A DNA stretch of 32,932 bases from Treponema sp. (GTDB lineage Bacteria > Spirochaetota > Spirochaetia > Treponematales > Breznakiellaceae): contig JAIRPD010000103.1 of the NCBI GenBank assembly GCA_031257195.1, positions 1 to 32,932 on the forward strand, read 5' to 3'. Below the pieces are notes generated by a model, which was not told where the DNA came from, did not search any database, and saw nothing but the letters and a program-made list of their open reading frames with translations. A program made the translations under genes and the position numbers. Positions 1-6,767 of the stretch are shown here, piece after piece (within the stretch, counting starts at the first letter, position 1; each line of letters begins with the position of its first letter).

Positions 1-31
1 TGGCGGCGGGCGTGAGGTACGGGGATGAGGG

Positions 32-1066
32 ATGAGAAAGCGGCTTGCGGCGGCCATGTTCGCGGGCTTGAGTTTGGCGCCTTGCGCCGCTCAGGCCGCC
101 TCAACAGGCGCGGATACTCTCCTATCAATTTTACCAATCCTGCTTCTCGCGGGGGCGGTATGGCTTGTTGTCCGTTTTATAAGGAAAAGGAAAACAGGCG
201 CGGCGAAAACCGCTCGTCGAGCGGAAAGAATAGCGCCGGCGGGCGCGGCGTCTAACGCCGAAACGCGGAGGTTTTTTATGGATTATGGGCGGAACGAGAA
301 GTATTTCACCAAGCCCAGCTACAAGCTACCCATTGGCCTTATCGCCGTGGGTATTGTTCTTTGCGTCGTAGGGGTGTGGGTTGTCGCTATCCCGCTTATC
401 GGAATCGGCGTCGCGCTGATAGTGTTCGCGGGAAAGAGCAGGCCGGCCGACGCCGAGATGGACGCCCTGGCCGCGCCGCCGGAGAACCTTGTGGAGATGG
501 CGCTGGAAAAACACGGCGTAAACCTTGAGGACGTACAACGCTTTCAGCCGTTTATCTGGGGCGGGTATTACAATCCCGCCGAGGCCGCCATCATGGGCGT
601 GGATCCCGGTGTGGTAAGCGCGGAGGAAGCGGCCAGTCATGTCCAGAACACACTGAAGGACAGCATGAAGGAAGCGTCATCGGTGGGCGAAGGGCTCCTT
701 AATGCAGCCAAGGCCGCCGACTCAATGACCGGACTTCTTGACGGAAAGCATGTTTTACAAACGGTACAGGGGAAGGACGGCGTTACGCGGTCAAACCTTT
801 TGTGGTGGGGCATTTGGCTCTTTTCAAACACGACGTTGTACACCTTTACGCTTGCCCGGTCTTTGACCCAGGCGTGGGAACGGGTATCCGCGGAGGAGTA
901 TCCCTATCAGGGGATCAGCAAGGTAACCATTGATGACGCGGGCGGGTATAAGGCCGCCCGGTTACAGATGCTTGACGGAACGGTGGAAACCTGCGTTGTC
1001 CGCGACGAGGCGATGCTGTCCACCGTCAACGCCCTGCGCCAGGAAATCCGGGACAGGCGGGTCTAG
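32..1066 (+). CDS. Hypothetical membrane-anchored protein with possible C-terminal PH-like domain
   Basis: I do not recognise this 344-residue protein. Residues 1-22 look like a signal peptide (RKR, hydrophobic core, AQA), followed by a hydrophobic stretch at about 29-49 ending in a basic RKRK stop-transfer and a hydrophobic pair at about 98-133. The rest is soluble. The end (from about 280, YPYQGISKVTI to LRQEIRDRR) has alternating strands and a final helix that recall bacterial PH/GRAM-like domains; this is inference. The in-frame TGA at 26-28 makes ATG 32 the first possible start. It forms an ATGA overlap with another frame that stops at 33-35, so an upstream coupled gene may lie outside the window. 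A strong inverted repeat follows the stop codon. Confidence 0.7.
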   Translation: MRKRLAAAMFAGLSLAPCAAQAASTGADTLLSILPILLLAGAVWLVVRFIRKRKTGAAKTARRAERIAPAGAASNAETRRFFMDYGRNEKYFTKPSYKLPIGLIAVGIVLCVVGVWVVAIPLIGIGVALIVFAGKSRPADAEMDALAAPPENLVEMALEKHGVNLEDVQRFQPFIWGGYYNPAEAAIMGVDPGVVSAEEAASHVQNTLKDSMKEASSVGEGLLNAAKAADSMTGLLDGKHVLQTVQGKDGVTRSNLLWWGIWLFSNTTLYTFTLARSLTQAWERVSAEEYPYQGISKVTIDDAGGYKAARLQMLDGTVETCVVRDEAMLSTVNALRQEIRDRRV

Positions 1067-1106
1067 GGAAGGGGCTGATTAACGTGTCGTTAATCAGCCT
1101 TTCCCT
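1067..1106 (+). terminator. Inverted repeat after the first gene, probable terminator
   Basis: Arms GCTGATTAAC (1074-1083) and GTTAATCAGC (1089-1098) are perfectly complementary around a 5-base loop. The stem extends outward through GGGAAGGG/CCTTTCCC with G-U pairs. It begins one base after the stop codon, and a short pyrimidine run follows. Confidence 0.6.
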
Positions 1107-1241
1107 TCCGCCCTTTTTCGCGGTTCTTGGGGTTGCGAAGTAACTCCGGTTGCCGCGAAAGGGTCCCGCGGTTCGCCGGCCCACGGCGGCGGCGAGCCCC
1201 GGGAAAAACACGCTTTTACACCGGCGTCGCCGGATGAAAGG

Positions 1242-1320
1242 CCGTCCGTATGGACGGTTATCTTACATGTCATAGATGGGCATGGCTCATCTATAAGGAG
1301 CGGGGCGAGGGGCCCGCTCC
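1242..1320 (+). promoter_or_regulatory. Structured 5' leader with three consecutive hairpins
   Basis: Three inverted repeats lie in series before the next gene. They are CCGTCC/GGACGG (1242-1257, loop GTAT), ATAGATG/CATCTAT (1272-1294, extendable inward with a G-T pair to a 3-base loop) and GGAGCGGG/CCCGCTCC (1297-1320). The last ends three bases before the ribosome-binding site AAGGAAGG (1323-1330), so it could affect initiation. The first could also be a weak terminator. I do not recognise a known riboswitch class. The rest of 1107-1241 is GC-rich with no gene visible. Confidence 0.4.
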
Positions 1321-1335
1321 ACAAGGAAGGCTGCT

Positions 1336-1836
1336 ATGGGTTTTTTGGATGGATTAATCAGTGAATTGACCGGTGATTATACCGGTACCGACGCCTCAAA
1401 CGGATCAAAACTTGGCTCCATGCTGGGGGGATTGCTGAAACAGGGCGCGGCGGACCTTACCACCGGCGGCGATACTTCGTATAATGGCGCTGTACAGGGA
1501 GGCTCCGACGGCAAATTCAAAAGAAAAGTTTGGGCGAACAGTCTTAGCGAGGAGGGGGCCGCCGCCGTCGTACAGGGTTTTTTACAGCCGGGCTGGAGGA
1601 TCGAAAAATGCTATTGTATGGGCAGTAACCTCGATGCCCAGGACCTGAAGATGGTGAATGATTTGGAGGGGTACATGTCAAACAATTATCAGATAGGGAA
1701 CGGTGAAGCCTTCTCCCACCTGGTTGACCGGAGCAGTACCAACGCCGGCTGTGATGGATGGGTGGTGTTTTCGCATTTTCTCAATTCAGAGGGCTGGTTT
1801 CATTATGTTTTCTATTTCGCGATAGCCTTCAATTGA
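1336..1836 (+). CDS. Hypothetical small Gly-rich protein
   Basis: The protein has 166 residues and I do not recognise it. The first 60 residues are rich in Gly, Ser, Thr and Asp with little predicted structure (repeated short GG and TG motifs). The following 100 residues look folded and aromatic-rich, with three Cys (in IEKCYCMG and NAGCDGW) and a hydrophobic C-terminus (FHYVFYFAIAFN). There is no signal peptide. The start is supported by AAGGAAGG at 1323-1330, six bases upstream of ATG. A structured leader precedes it. It lies 31 bases before the next gene on the same strand, so the two may be co-transcribed. Confidence 0.65.
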   Translation: MGFLDGLISELTGDYTGTDASNGSKLGSMLGGLLKQGAADLTTGGDTSYNGAVQGGSDGKFKRKVWANSLSEEGAAAVVQGFLQPGWRIEKCYCMGSNLDAQDLKMVNDLEGYMSNNYQIGNGEAFSHLVDRSSTNAGCDGWVVFSHFLNSEGWFHYVFYFAIAFN

Positions 1837-1867
1837 AGCCGGCAAGCCGTAAGGAGGCGGGCGCCGA

Positions 1868-2698
1868 ATGAACCTCTCCCTGTTTCCCCCCGAAGAGCGT
1901 CCGCTCCGAACCCGTCTTCTCGCGCTCATGGCCGACTGGAAGCGGGAGGTCGCGCGGAGCAGCGTGGTGTTCCGCGAGGACGGCAAAGCGTATTCCGGCG
2001 ATGAGTATTTTTGCGCGGACGGCTTCTTTCCGTATTACACGCGGCAAAAAACAAAAATACTGTTTATCGGCCGCGAGGCGGTGGGGCTTTCGGGGATGGA
2101 TTATATCGACGTGATGTTCAACGCCTACAAGCGAAACAGCGTGGCCGGGAAAACGCTGGACGCCCACGCGACGGAGGCGCGGCAGTTTTACCTTGCCTAC
2201 GGGATTTCGCGGGGCGGCGCGGTCCCCTACGCCGAAGTGCCCTACGCCAGCGAGCTGGCGAAGACTTTCGGGACGGCGGAGGGCGTCAGTTTCGCGTTCA
2301 TGGAACTGTCCAAATACTCCAACGACGCGGAAGACGCCAACGCGCGCCGGGACGCCGAACTGATGACGCGGTTTCTGCGGGACTCCCATCTGGAAAAGCG
2401 TAACTTCCCGCGGGAAGAACTGTCGCTGCTTGACCCCGACGTCATCCTCACGATGAACCTCTGGAACGCGGGGGTGGACGCCGCGCTGGTGGAACAGGCC
2501 CTGGGCGGCGTCCGCTTTGCCGGAAGCCCCGAACCCGCCATCTCGGTAAACGCGCTGTCCCTGAACGGGCGGGAGGTGCCGCTCTTTGACCTCTGGCACT
2601 TCTCCAGCCGCAAAAGCACCGAGCGGGACTTTTACGATCCCGTCATGCGGGCCTGGCGGGGGGAAACGGGGCGGGGATCGGGGCCGGCCGGCCCTTGA
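1868..2698 (+). CDS. Hypothetical protein, possible uracil-DNA-glycosylase-like fold
   Basis: A 276-residue soluble protein with ribosome-binding site TAAGGAGG at 1850-1857. Near residues 62-75, a hydrophobic strand leads into a Gly loop (ILFIGREAVG) followed by DYIDVMFNAY. A second hydrophobic segment (DPDVILTMN) comes later, and a C-terminal FDLWHFSSRKS contains a His between strands. This spacing resembles uracil-DNA glycosylase superfamily proteins, but I cannot see a convincing catalytic motif, so treat this as a weak suggestion. The Gly/Pro-rich last ten residues look disordered. The stop codon overlaps the -35 element of the next gene's promoter. Confidence 0.65.
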   Translation: MNLSLFPPEERPLRTRLLALMADWKREVARSSVVFREDGKAYSGDEYFCADGFFPYYTRQKTKILFIGREAVGLSGMDYIDVMFNAYKRNSVAGKTLDAHATEARQFYLAYGISRGGAVPYAEVPYASELAKTFGTAEGVSFAFMELSKYSNDAEDANARRDAELMTRFLRDSHLEKRNFPREELSLLDPDVILTMNLWNAGVDAALVEQALGGVRFAGSPEPAISVNALSLNGREVPLFDLWHFSSRKSTERDFYDPVMRAWRGETGRGSGPAGP

Positions 2699-2723
2699 CA
2701 CATCTGTTATACCCTGCTAACTT
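2695..2723 (+). promoter_or_regulatory. Promoter of the ABC transporter operon
   Basis: A consensus -35 TTGACA (2695-2700) is followed by a 17-base spacer and an extended -10, TGC-TAACTT (hexamer 2718-2723). The -35 overlaps the stop codon of the upstream gene. Predicted transcription start is about 2730, leaving a 30-base leader with AGGGG (2750-2754) before the GTG start. Confidence 0.5.
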
Positions 2724-2743
2724 ATAACGGTAAGTTTTATAAG
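2721..2743. promoter_or_regulatory. Palindromic operator candidate over the promoter start region
   Basis: Perfect 7-base arms CTTATAA (2721-2727) and TTATAAG (2737-2743) are separated by nine bases and sit on the -10 and predicted start site. GCTAAC occurs on each side (2716-2721 and 2744-2749). An AT-rich palindrome here is what a repressor site would look like. A metal-responsive Fur or DtxR/TroR-type repressor would fit the downstream genes, but the regulator is a guess. Confidence 0.4.
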
Positions 2744-2760
2744 GCTAACAGGGGTAACGC

Positions 2761-3948
2761 GTGAACAAAAGAAGATTTTACCTGAAAATGGTGGCCGGTT
2801 CCCTGCTCCGCCGCGGGTCCCGGATGGTTACCGCGCTCCTCGCGGTGGCGGTGGGCGCGGCGATCCTTTCGGGGCTGGTTACCATCTCCATCGACATTCC
2901 CCGGCAGATGGCCCAGGAGTTCCGGTCCTACGGGGCGAACCTGGCGCTCATCCCCGCGGGCCCCGGCGGCGTTATTGAGGCGGTGGACTATGAGAAGGCC
3001 CGGGCCCTCCTACCCGCGAAAAACCTCACCGGCGCGGCCCCGTACCGCTACCGCGTGGTCAAGATCAACGAACAGCCCTTTATGGCCGCCGGAACCGTGT
3101 TAGCCGAGGCTAAGAAAACCAGCCCCTACTGGCTTGTGCGGGGGCGCTGGCCCGAAAAACCCGGGGAGGCCCTCATCGGGCGGGAGGTGGCGGAGACGAT
3201 CCGCCTGACGCCGGGGGCCGGCTTTACCATTCAGGCCGGGGGAGGTTCGCCGGCGGCGCGGATTGGCGGCGGCGGGGAGGCGGAAACCGCCGGTGAAGGC
3301 CGGGAGGCCGCCGGCGGGACGTTTTCCGTGTCCGGGGTGGTGCAGACCGGCGGCGGCGAGGAGGCGTTTATCTTCATGTCCCTCGATGACTTTGAGGCGA
3401 TGACCGGCTCCGGCGGCGTCCTCGACTCGGTGGAGTGCAGCCTCTCCCTGGGGCGGGCGGAACTGAGTTCCCTGGCGGAAACCATCAGCGCCGCGGTCCC
3501 GGCGATCAACGCCCGGCTGGTAAAGCGGGTAACCGATTCCGAGGGCGCGGTGCTGACCAAACTCAAGACCCTGATAGTCCTGGTAACGGTGATTGTGCTG
3601 ATGCTCATCATGATCTGCGTGGCCACCACCATGATGGCGGTGGTGGCCGAGCGGCGGCGGGAGATTGGGCTCCGCAAAGCCCTGGGCGCGGACTCCGCCG
3701 GCCTGGCCGCGGAGTTCCTGGGGGAGGGGATATTCCTGGGCGCGGCGGGGGGCCTTGTGGGGGCGCTCGCGGGCTTCGGTTTCGCCTGGTTTGTGGGGAT
3801 GCGGGTCTTTAACAGCCCCGTCGCCTTCTCCGCCCCGCTGCCGCCCCTGACCATCCTGGTTTCGGCGGCCGTTACCGCCCTGGCCTGCGTTATTCCGGCG
3901 CGGAACGCGGCCGCGGTGGACCCGGTGATTGTGCTGCGGGGGGAATAG
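2761..3948 (+). CDS. MacB/FtsX-type ABC transporter permease
   Basis: A 395-residue permease with the FtsX/MacB topology. It has one N-terminal transmembrane helix (about 20-43), a large extracytoplasmic domain (about 44-270), and three C-terminal helices (about 270-296, 318-345, 360-385). The conserved cytoplasmic segment ERRREIGLRKALGA sits between helices 2 and 3. The N-terminus (LLRRGSRM...AVAVGAAILSGLVTISIDIPRQM...FRSYGANLALIPAG) resembles permeases found beside P19/FTR1 iron-uptake genes in Campylobacter and others, where two such permeases usually occur. Only one is present here. A Gly/Ala/Glu-rich insertion occupies about residues 158-192 in the external domain. The start is GTG, supported by AGGGG six bases upstream and by the promoter position. 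The substrate is not certain. Confidence 0.85.
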   Translation: MNKRRFYLKMVAGSLLRRGSRMVTALLAVAVGAAILSGLVTISIDIPRQMAQEFRSYGANLALIPAGPGGVIEAVDYEKARALLPAKNLTGAAPYRYRVVKINEQPFMAAGTVLAEAKKTSPYWLVRGRWPEKPGEALIGREVAETIRLTPGAGFTIQAGGGSPAARIGGGGEAETAGEGREAAGGTFSVSGVVQTGGGEEAFIFMSLDDFEAMTGSGGVLDSVECSLSLGRAELSSLAETISAAVPAINARLVKRVTDSEGAVLTKLKTLIVLVTVIVLMLIMICVATTMMAVVAERRREIGLRKALGADSAGLAAEFLGEGIFLGAAGGLVGALAGFGFAWFVGMRVFNSPVAFSAPLPPLTILVSAAVTALACVIPARNAAAVDPVIVLRGE

Positions 3949-3984
3949 ACCCGCCCGCCGGCCCGGCCGGTCAGCGGGCGGGTC
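3948..3984 (+). terminator. Strong GC-rich hairpin after the permease gene
   Basis: GACCCGCCCGC (3948-3958) and GCGGGCGGGTC (3974-3984) are perfect 11-base arms with a 15-base loop, starting on the last base of the stop codon. TTGCGTTTT follows. Confidence 0.55.
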
Positions 3985-3986
3985 TT

Positions 3987-4025
3987 GCGTTTTCCCGGGC
4001 CGGCGTCCCGGGAAAACGCGTTTTA
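3987..4025 (+). terminator. Second hairpin with T-rich tail
   Basis: GCGTTTTCCCGGG (3987-3999) and CCCGGGAAAACGC (4007-4019) form a perfect 13-base stem with a 7-base loop, followed by GTTTTAC. Together with the preceding hairpin it should attenuate read-through from the permease gene into the ATPase gene. Confidence 0.5.
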
Positions 4026-4034
4026 CGTGAAGGG

Positions 4035-4060
4035 TGTTCAATAGCTGGAGTTATTGAACA
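4035..4060. promoter_or_regulatory. 26-bp palindrome just upstream of the ATPase ribosome-binding site
   Basis: Two 12-base arms, TGTTCAATAGCT (4035-4046) and AGTTATTGAACA (4049-4060), pair with a single G-T mismatch around a 2-base centre. It ends ten bases before AAGGAGGA (4071-4078). The almost absent loop suits a dimeric protein operator better than an RNA hairpin. I found no convincing promoter hexamers around it. Confidence 0.4.
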
Positions 4061-4078
4061 ACGCTGATACAAGGAGGA

Positions 4079-4762
4079 ATGATGGACGGGACTATTTTAT
4101 CGGTCCAAAACATTACCAAGGAATACGGGGCGCTCAAGGCGCTGGACAACGTAAGTTTCACCGCGGCCGAGGGCGAGTGGCTCGCCATCATGGGGCCCTC
4201 CGGTTCGGGGAAGACCACCATGATGAACATCATCGGCTGCATGGACAAGCCCAGCGCGGGGCGGGTGTTCCTGGACGGCGCGGACATTTCCCGGGAGAGC
4301 GGGAAGAACCTCACCGCCATCAGGCGGGACAAGATTGGGCTTATCTTCCAGCAGTTTCACCTGATCGGTTACCTCTCCGCCCTGGAAAATGTTATGGTGG
4401 CCCAGTACTACCACAGCATGGTGGACGAAAAGGAAGCGATGGGGGCCCTGGAACGGGTGGGGCTCGCCGCCCGGGCGAAGCATCTGCCGGCCCAGCTTTC
4501 CGGCGGGGAACAGCAGCGGGTCTGCGTGGCCCGGGCGCTGATCAATTACCCCCGGCTGATCCTCGCGGACGAGCCCACGGGCAACCTGGACGAGGCCAAT
4601 GAGCGGATGGTGATGGATATCTTTCGGGAACTGCACCGGGAGGGCAGTACCATTGTGGTGGTTACCCACGCGCCGGAGGTGGCCCGGGAGGCGGGCCGGA
4701 CGGTGGTGCTGGAACACGGGCGGCTCGCGAAGATCATCAACCAGGAGGATAACCATGGATAG
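4079..4762 (+). CDS. ABC transporter ATP-binding protein (MacB/LolD type)
   Basis: A 227-residue ATPase that should power the permease encoded upstream. Walker A is GPSGSGKT (about 39-46), the Q-loop is in IFQQFHL, the signature is LSGGEQQR, Walker B is LILADEPTGNLD, and the switch His is in VVTHAP. This is the length and motif set of the LolD/MacB-type group that partners FtsX-like permeases. The two candidate starts are ATG 4079 and ATG 4082. GGAGG at 4073-4077 is only one base from the first and four from the second, so 4082 may be the true start. Two strong hairpins and a palindrome separate it from the permease gene. Its 3' end overlaps the next gene by eight bases. Confidence 0.9.
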   Translation: MMDGTILSVQNITKEYGALKALDNVSFTAAEGEWLAIMGPSGSGKTTMMNIIGCMDKPSAGRVFLDGADISRESGKNLTAIRRDKIGLIFQQFHLIGYLSALENVMVAQYYHSMVDEKEAMGALERVGLAARAKHLPAQLSGGEQQRVCVARALINYPRLILADEPTGNLDEANERMVMDIFRELHREGSTIVVVTHAPEVAREAGRTVVLEHGRLAKIINQEDNHG

Positions 4763-5192
4763 ACGAATCAAAGGAAAAACGCTTTTCGCGTTGTGGGCCC
4801 TCGCGGTACTGGCGGCCCCGCTGCTGGCGGCCTGCGGCGGCGCGGCGTACCGGGACGGCGAGTGGTCCGGCCTAAGCGGCCCGGATGATACCGGCGCGCG
4901 GGGGGAGATTACCCTCACCATCGAGGGGGGCCGGGTTTCGGGCTGCGTCTTTATCACCCGCCAAAAGGACGGCGTCGTCAAGGCCGAAGACTACGGCAAG
5001 GTGAACGGCGAAATCGCCAACGCCGACTTTTACGAAAAGGCCCAGCTCGCCGTCCGGGCGATGGGGCGCTACGCGGAGCAGTACGCCGAAACGGGCAGGC
5101 TCGACGGGGTCGATTCCATCAGCGGCGCGACCATCGCCTACAACCAGTTTATGGAAGCCGCGGAAGCGGCCCTCAAAGCCGCCCGGCGCTGA
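4755..5192 (+). CDS. FMN-binding domain lipoprotein
   Basis: A 145-residue exported lipoprotein. The lipobox LLAAC places the acylated Cys at residue 27 after a basic N-terminus and hydrophobic core. The mature part matches the FMN_bind family (RnfG/NqrC-like): an N-terminal YRDGEWSG strand, EITLTIEGGRVSG, and near the C-terminus DSISGAT, where the Thr (about 126) is the expected site of covalent flavin attachment through phosphate. The start ATG 4755 follows CCAGGAGG (4741-4748) by six bases, and the gene overlaps the ATPase gene by eight bases, so they are translationally coupled. In this context it may pass electrons to a metal or reductase at the outer face of the membrane; that role is inferred. 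Confidence 0.85.
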   Translation: MDRRIKGKTLFALWALAVLAAPLLAACGGAAYRDGEWSGLSGPDDTGARGEITLTIEGGRVSGCVFITRQKDGVVKAEDYGKVNGEIANADFYEKAQLAVRAMGRYAEQYAETGRLDGVDSISGATIAYNQFMEAAEAALKAARR

Positions 5193-5194
5193 GC

Positions 5195-5230
5195 GGCGGG
5201 TTTTGGTAACCCCGCCCGCCGGCGGGCGGC
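5195..5230 (+). terminator. GC-rich hairpin after the lipoprotein gene
   Basis: GGCGGGTT (5195-5202) can pair with AACCCCGCC (5208-5216), leaving one bulge and a 5-base loop. A CCGCC/GGCGG palindrome follows immediately. There is no clear T run, so termination is uncertain. The remaining bases to 5351 hold nothing I recognise. Confidence 0.3.
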
Positions 5231-5351
5231 GGGATACCGGACGGGGTTATTCAGGGGCTTGGGGCAGGCTCACCCAGGGGTTCTGGGGCGGGTTTGCCGG
5301 GACGAGGGGGCGGGGGCCTCCGGGGGCGTAGAACAGCCGGGGGGAATGGTG

Positions 5352-5357
5352 TACACT
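5352..5357 (+). promoter_or_regulatory. -10 element upstream of argG
   Basis: TACACT is followed by exactly six bases and ATG 5364, the start of a 9-codon mini-ORF (MVILRSALL). The -35 region at 17 bases (TAGAAC, 5329-5334) is weak. Transcription from here would start at about the mini-ORF ATG and give argG a leader of about 26 bases containing GAGGAG (5375-5380). Confidence 0.4.
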
Positions 5358-5363
5358 GTTCCC

Positions 5364-5393
5364 ATGGTGATACTGAGGAGCGCCTTACTATGA
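5364..5393 (+). other. Nine-codon mini-ORF overlapping the argG start
   Basis: ATG GTG ATA CTG AGG AGC GCC TTA CTA TGA encodes MVILRSALL. Its stop codon forms an ATGA overlap with argG ATG 5390, and argG's ribosome-binding site lies inside it. It has only one Arg codon, so classic arginine attenuation is not evident. It could be chance. Confidence 0.3.
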
Positions 5394-6760
5394 AGAAGAA
5401 AATCGTCCTGGCCTATTCCGGCGGTCTGGACACGACGGTGATCATCCCCTGGTTAAAGGAAAACTATGACTGCGAGATTGTCGCGGTCTGCGCGGACCTG
5501 GGCCAGGAGGCGGATTGGAGGGTCATTAAAAAGCGGGCCCTGGATACCGGCGCCGCCTCCTGCGTGGTGGTGGACGCGAAGAAGGAGTATGTGGAGGACT
5601 ATGTTTGGCCCGCCTTGAAGGCTAACGCCCTCTACGAGGACAAGTACCTGTTGGGCACTTCCACCGCCCGGCCGCTGATCGCCAAGATCCTGGTGGAGGC
5701 GGCCCGGAAGGAAAAGGCCCAGGCCATCGCCCACGGGGCCACGGGGAAGGGGAACGATCAGGTCCGGTTTGACCTGGGGATCATGGCCCTGGGGCCGGAT
5801 ATCGAGATCATCGCCCCCTGGCGGACCTGGAAGCTCAAGAGCCGGGAGGAGGAGATCCGCTACCTGAGGCGGCGGAAGCTGCCGGTCCCCATGAAGCGGC
5901 GGGATTCCTATTCCCGGGACGATAACCTCTGGCATGTCTCCCACGAGGGGCTGGAACTGGAGGACCCCGCCGCGGAACCGGTCCTTAAGCGGATGCTTAA
6001 GCTTTGCGTCCCCCCGGAAAAGGCTCCGGCCCGGCCGGAGTATGTGGAGATTGGCTTTGAACAGGGGATTCCCGTCTCGGTGAACGGCAAACGGATGGAC
6101 GGGGTAAAGCTGATTCTGGCGTTGAACAAGATTGGGGGCGCCCACGGGGTGGGGATCGCCGATATTGTGGAAAACCGGGTGGTGGGTATGAAGAGCCGGG
6201 GGGTCTACGAAACCCCCGGGGGCAGCATCCTCTACTACGCCCATCAGGAGCTGGAGCATCTGTGCCTGGACCGGCAGACCTACGCCTTTAAGCAGGCCGC
6301 GGGCCAAAAGCTGGGGGAGGTGATCTACGGCGGCCTCTGGTTTACTCCCCTGCGGAAGGCCCTTTCGGCCTTTGTGGACGTTACCCAGGAAACGGTAACC
6401 GGTTCGGTGAAGCTGAAGCTCTACAAGGGGTCTATCTGTTCCGCGGGGGCCGTTTCTCCCTACTCGCTGTACAACGCCTCTATCGCCAGTTTTACCACCG
6501 GGGAACTGTACAACCACGCCGACGCCCGGGGCTTTATCCGCCTCTACGGTCTTCCCGTGCTGGTGCGGGCCCTTATGGAAAGCGGCGCCGGTCAGGAGGG
6601 GGAAGACCAGGGCGGCCTCCGGGGAAAGGGCAAGACCGGCGGGGCCGGCAAGACCGGCAAGGCCGGGGCCCCCGCCGCGGGACAGGCCGGCGGGTCCCGG
6701 GGAGGGAAGCGGGGGGCCGCGAAAAAGCTGGACCCCAAGTCCCGGGGCGTGTCGGGGTAG
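5390..6760 (+). CDS. argG: Argininosuccinate synthase
   Basis: Condenses citrulline and aspartate with ATP to argininosuccinate in arginine synthesis (cytoplasm). The N-terminus [21 protein letters not shown] holds the ATP-pyrophosphatase P-loop SGGLDT, and further family features follow ([25 protein letters not shown]). I start at ATG 5390 because GAGGAG lies nine bases upstream and homology begins there; upstream in-frame codons are low-complexity. The protein is 456 residues. The conserved enzyme ends near residue 396, and about 58 further residues form a Gly/Lys/Ala-rich basic tail, unusual for this family. argH follows after four bases in one operon. Confidence 0.96.
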   Translation: MKKKIVLAYSGGLDTTVIIPWLKENYDCEIVAVCADLGQEADWRVIKKRALDTGAASCVVVDAKKEYVEDYVWPALKANALYEDKYLLGTSTARPLIAKILVEAARKEKAQAIAHGATGKGNDQVRFDLGIMALGPDIEIIAPWRTWKLKSREEEIRYLRRRKLPVPMKRRDSYSRDDNLWHVSHEGLELEDPAAEPVLKRMLKLCVPPEKAPARPEYVEIGFEQGIPVSVNGKRMDGVKLILALNKIGGAHGVGIADIVENRVVGMKSRGVYETPGGSILYYAHQELEHLCLDRQTYAFKQAAGQKLGEVIYGGLWFTPLRKALSAFVDVTQETVTGSVKLKLYKGSICSAGAVSPYSLYNASIASFTTGELYNHADARGFIRLYGLPVLVRALMESGAGQEGEDQGGLRGKGKTGGAGKTGKAGAPAAGQAGGSRGGKRGAAKKLDPKSRGVSG

Positions 6761-6767
6761 GGCCGTG

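Noticed and set aside
1-35. End of an upstream gene
   Set aside because: Frames stop at 28 and at 35, either of which could be the tail of a coupled gene, but too little sequence is present to support a call.
4653-4754. Longer N-terminus for the FMN-binding lipoprotein
   Set aside because: It overlaps the ATPase gene and would spoil the lipoprotein signal peptide that starts at ATG 4755.
5294-5389. Longer N-terminus for ArgG
   Set aside because: The extra 32 residues are Gly/Arg-rich and unlike the family; ATG 5390 has GAGGAG at good spacing and starts at the conserved first strand.
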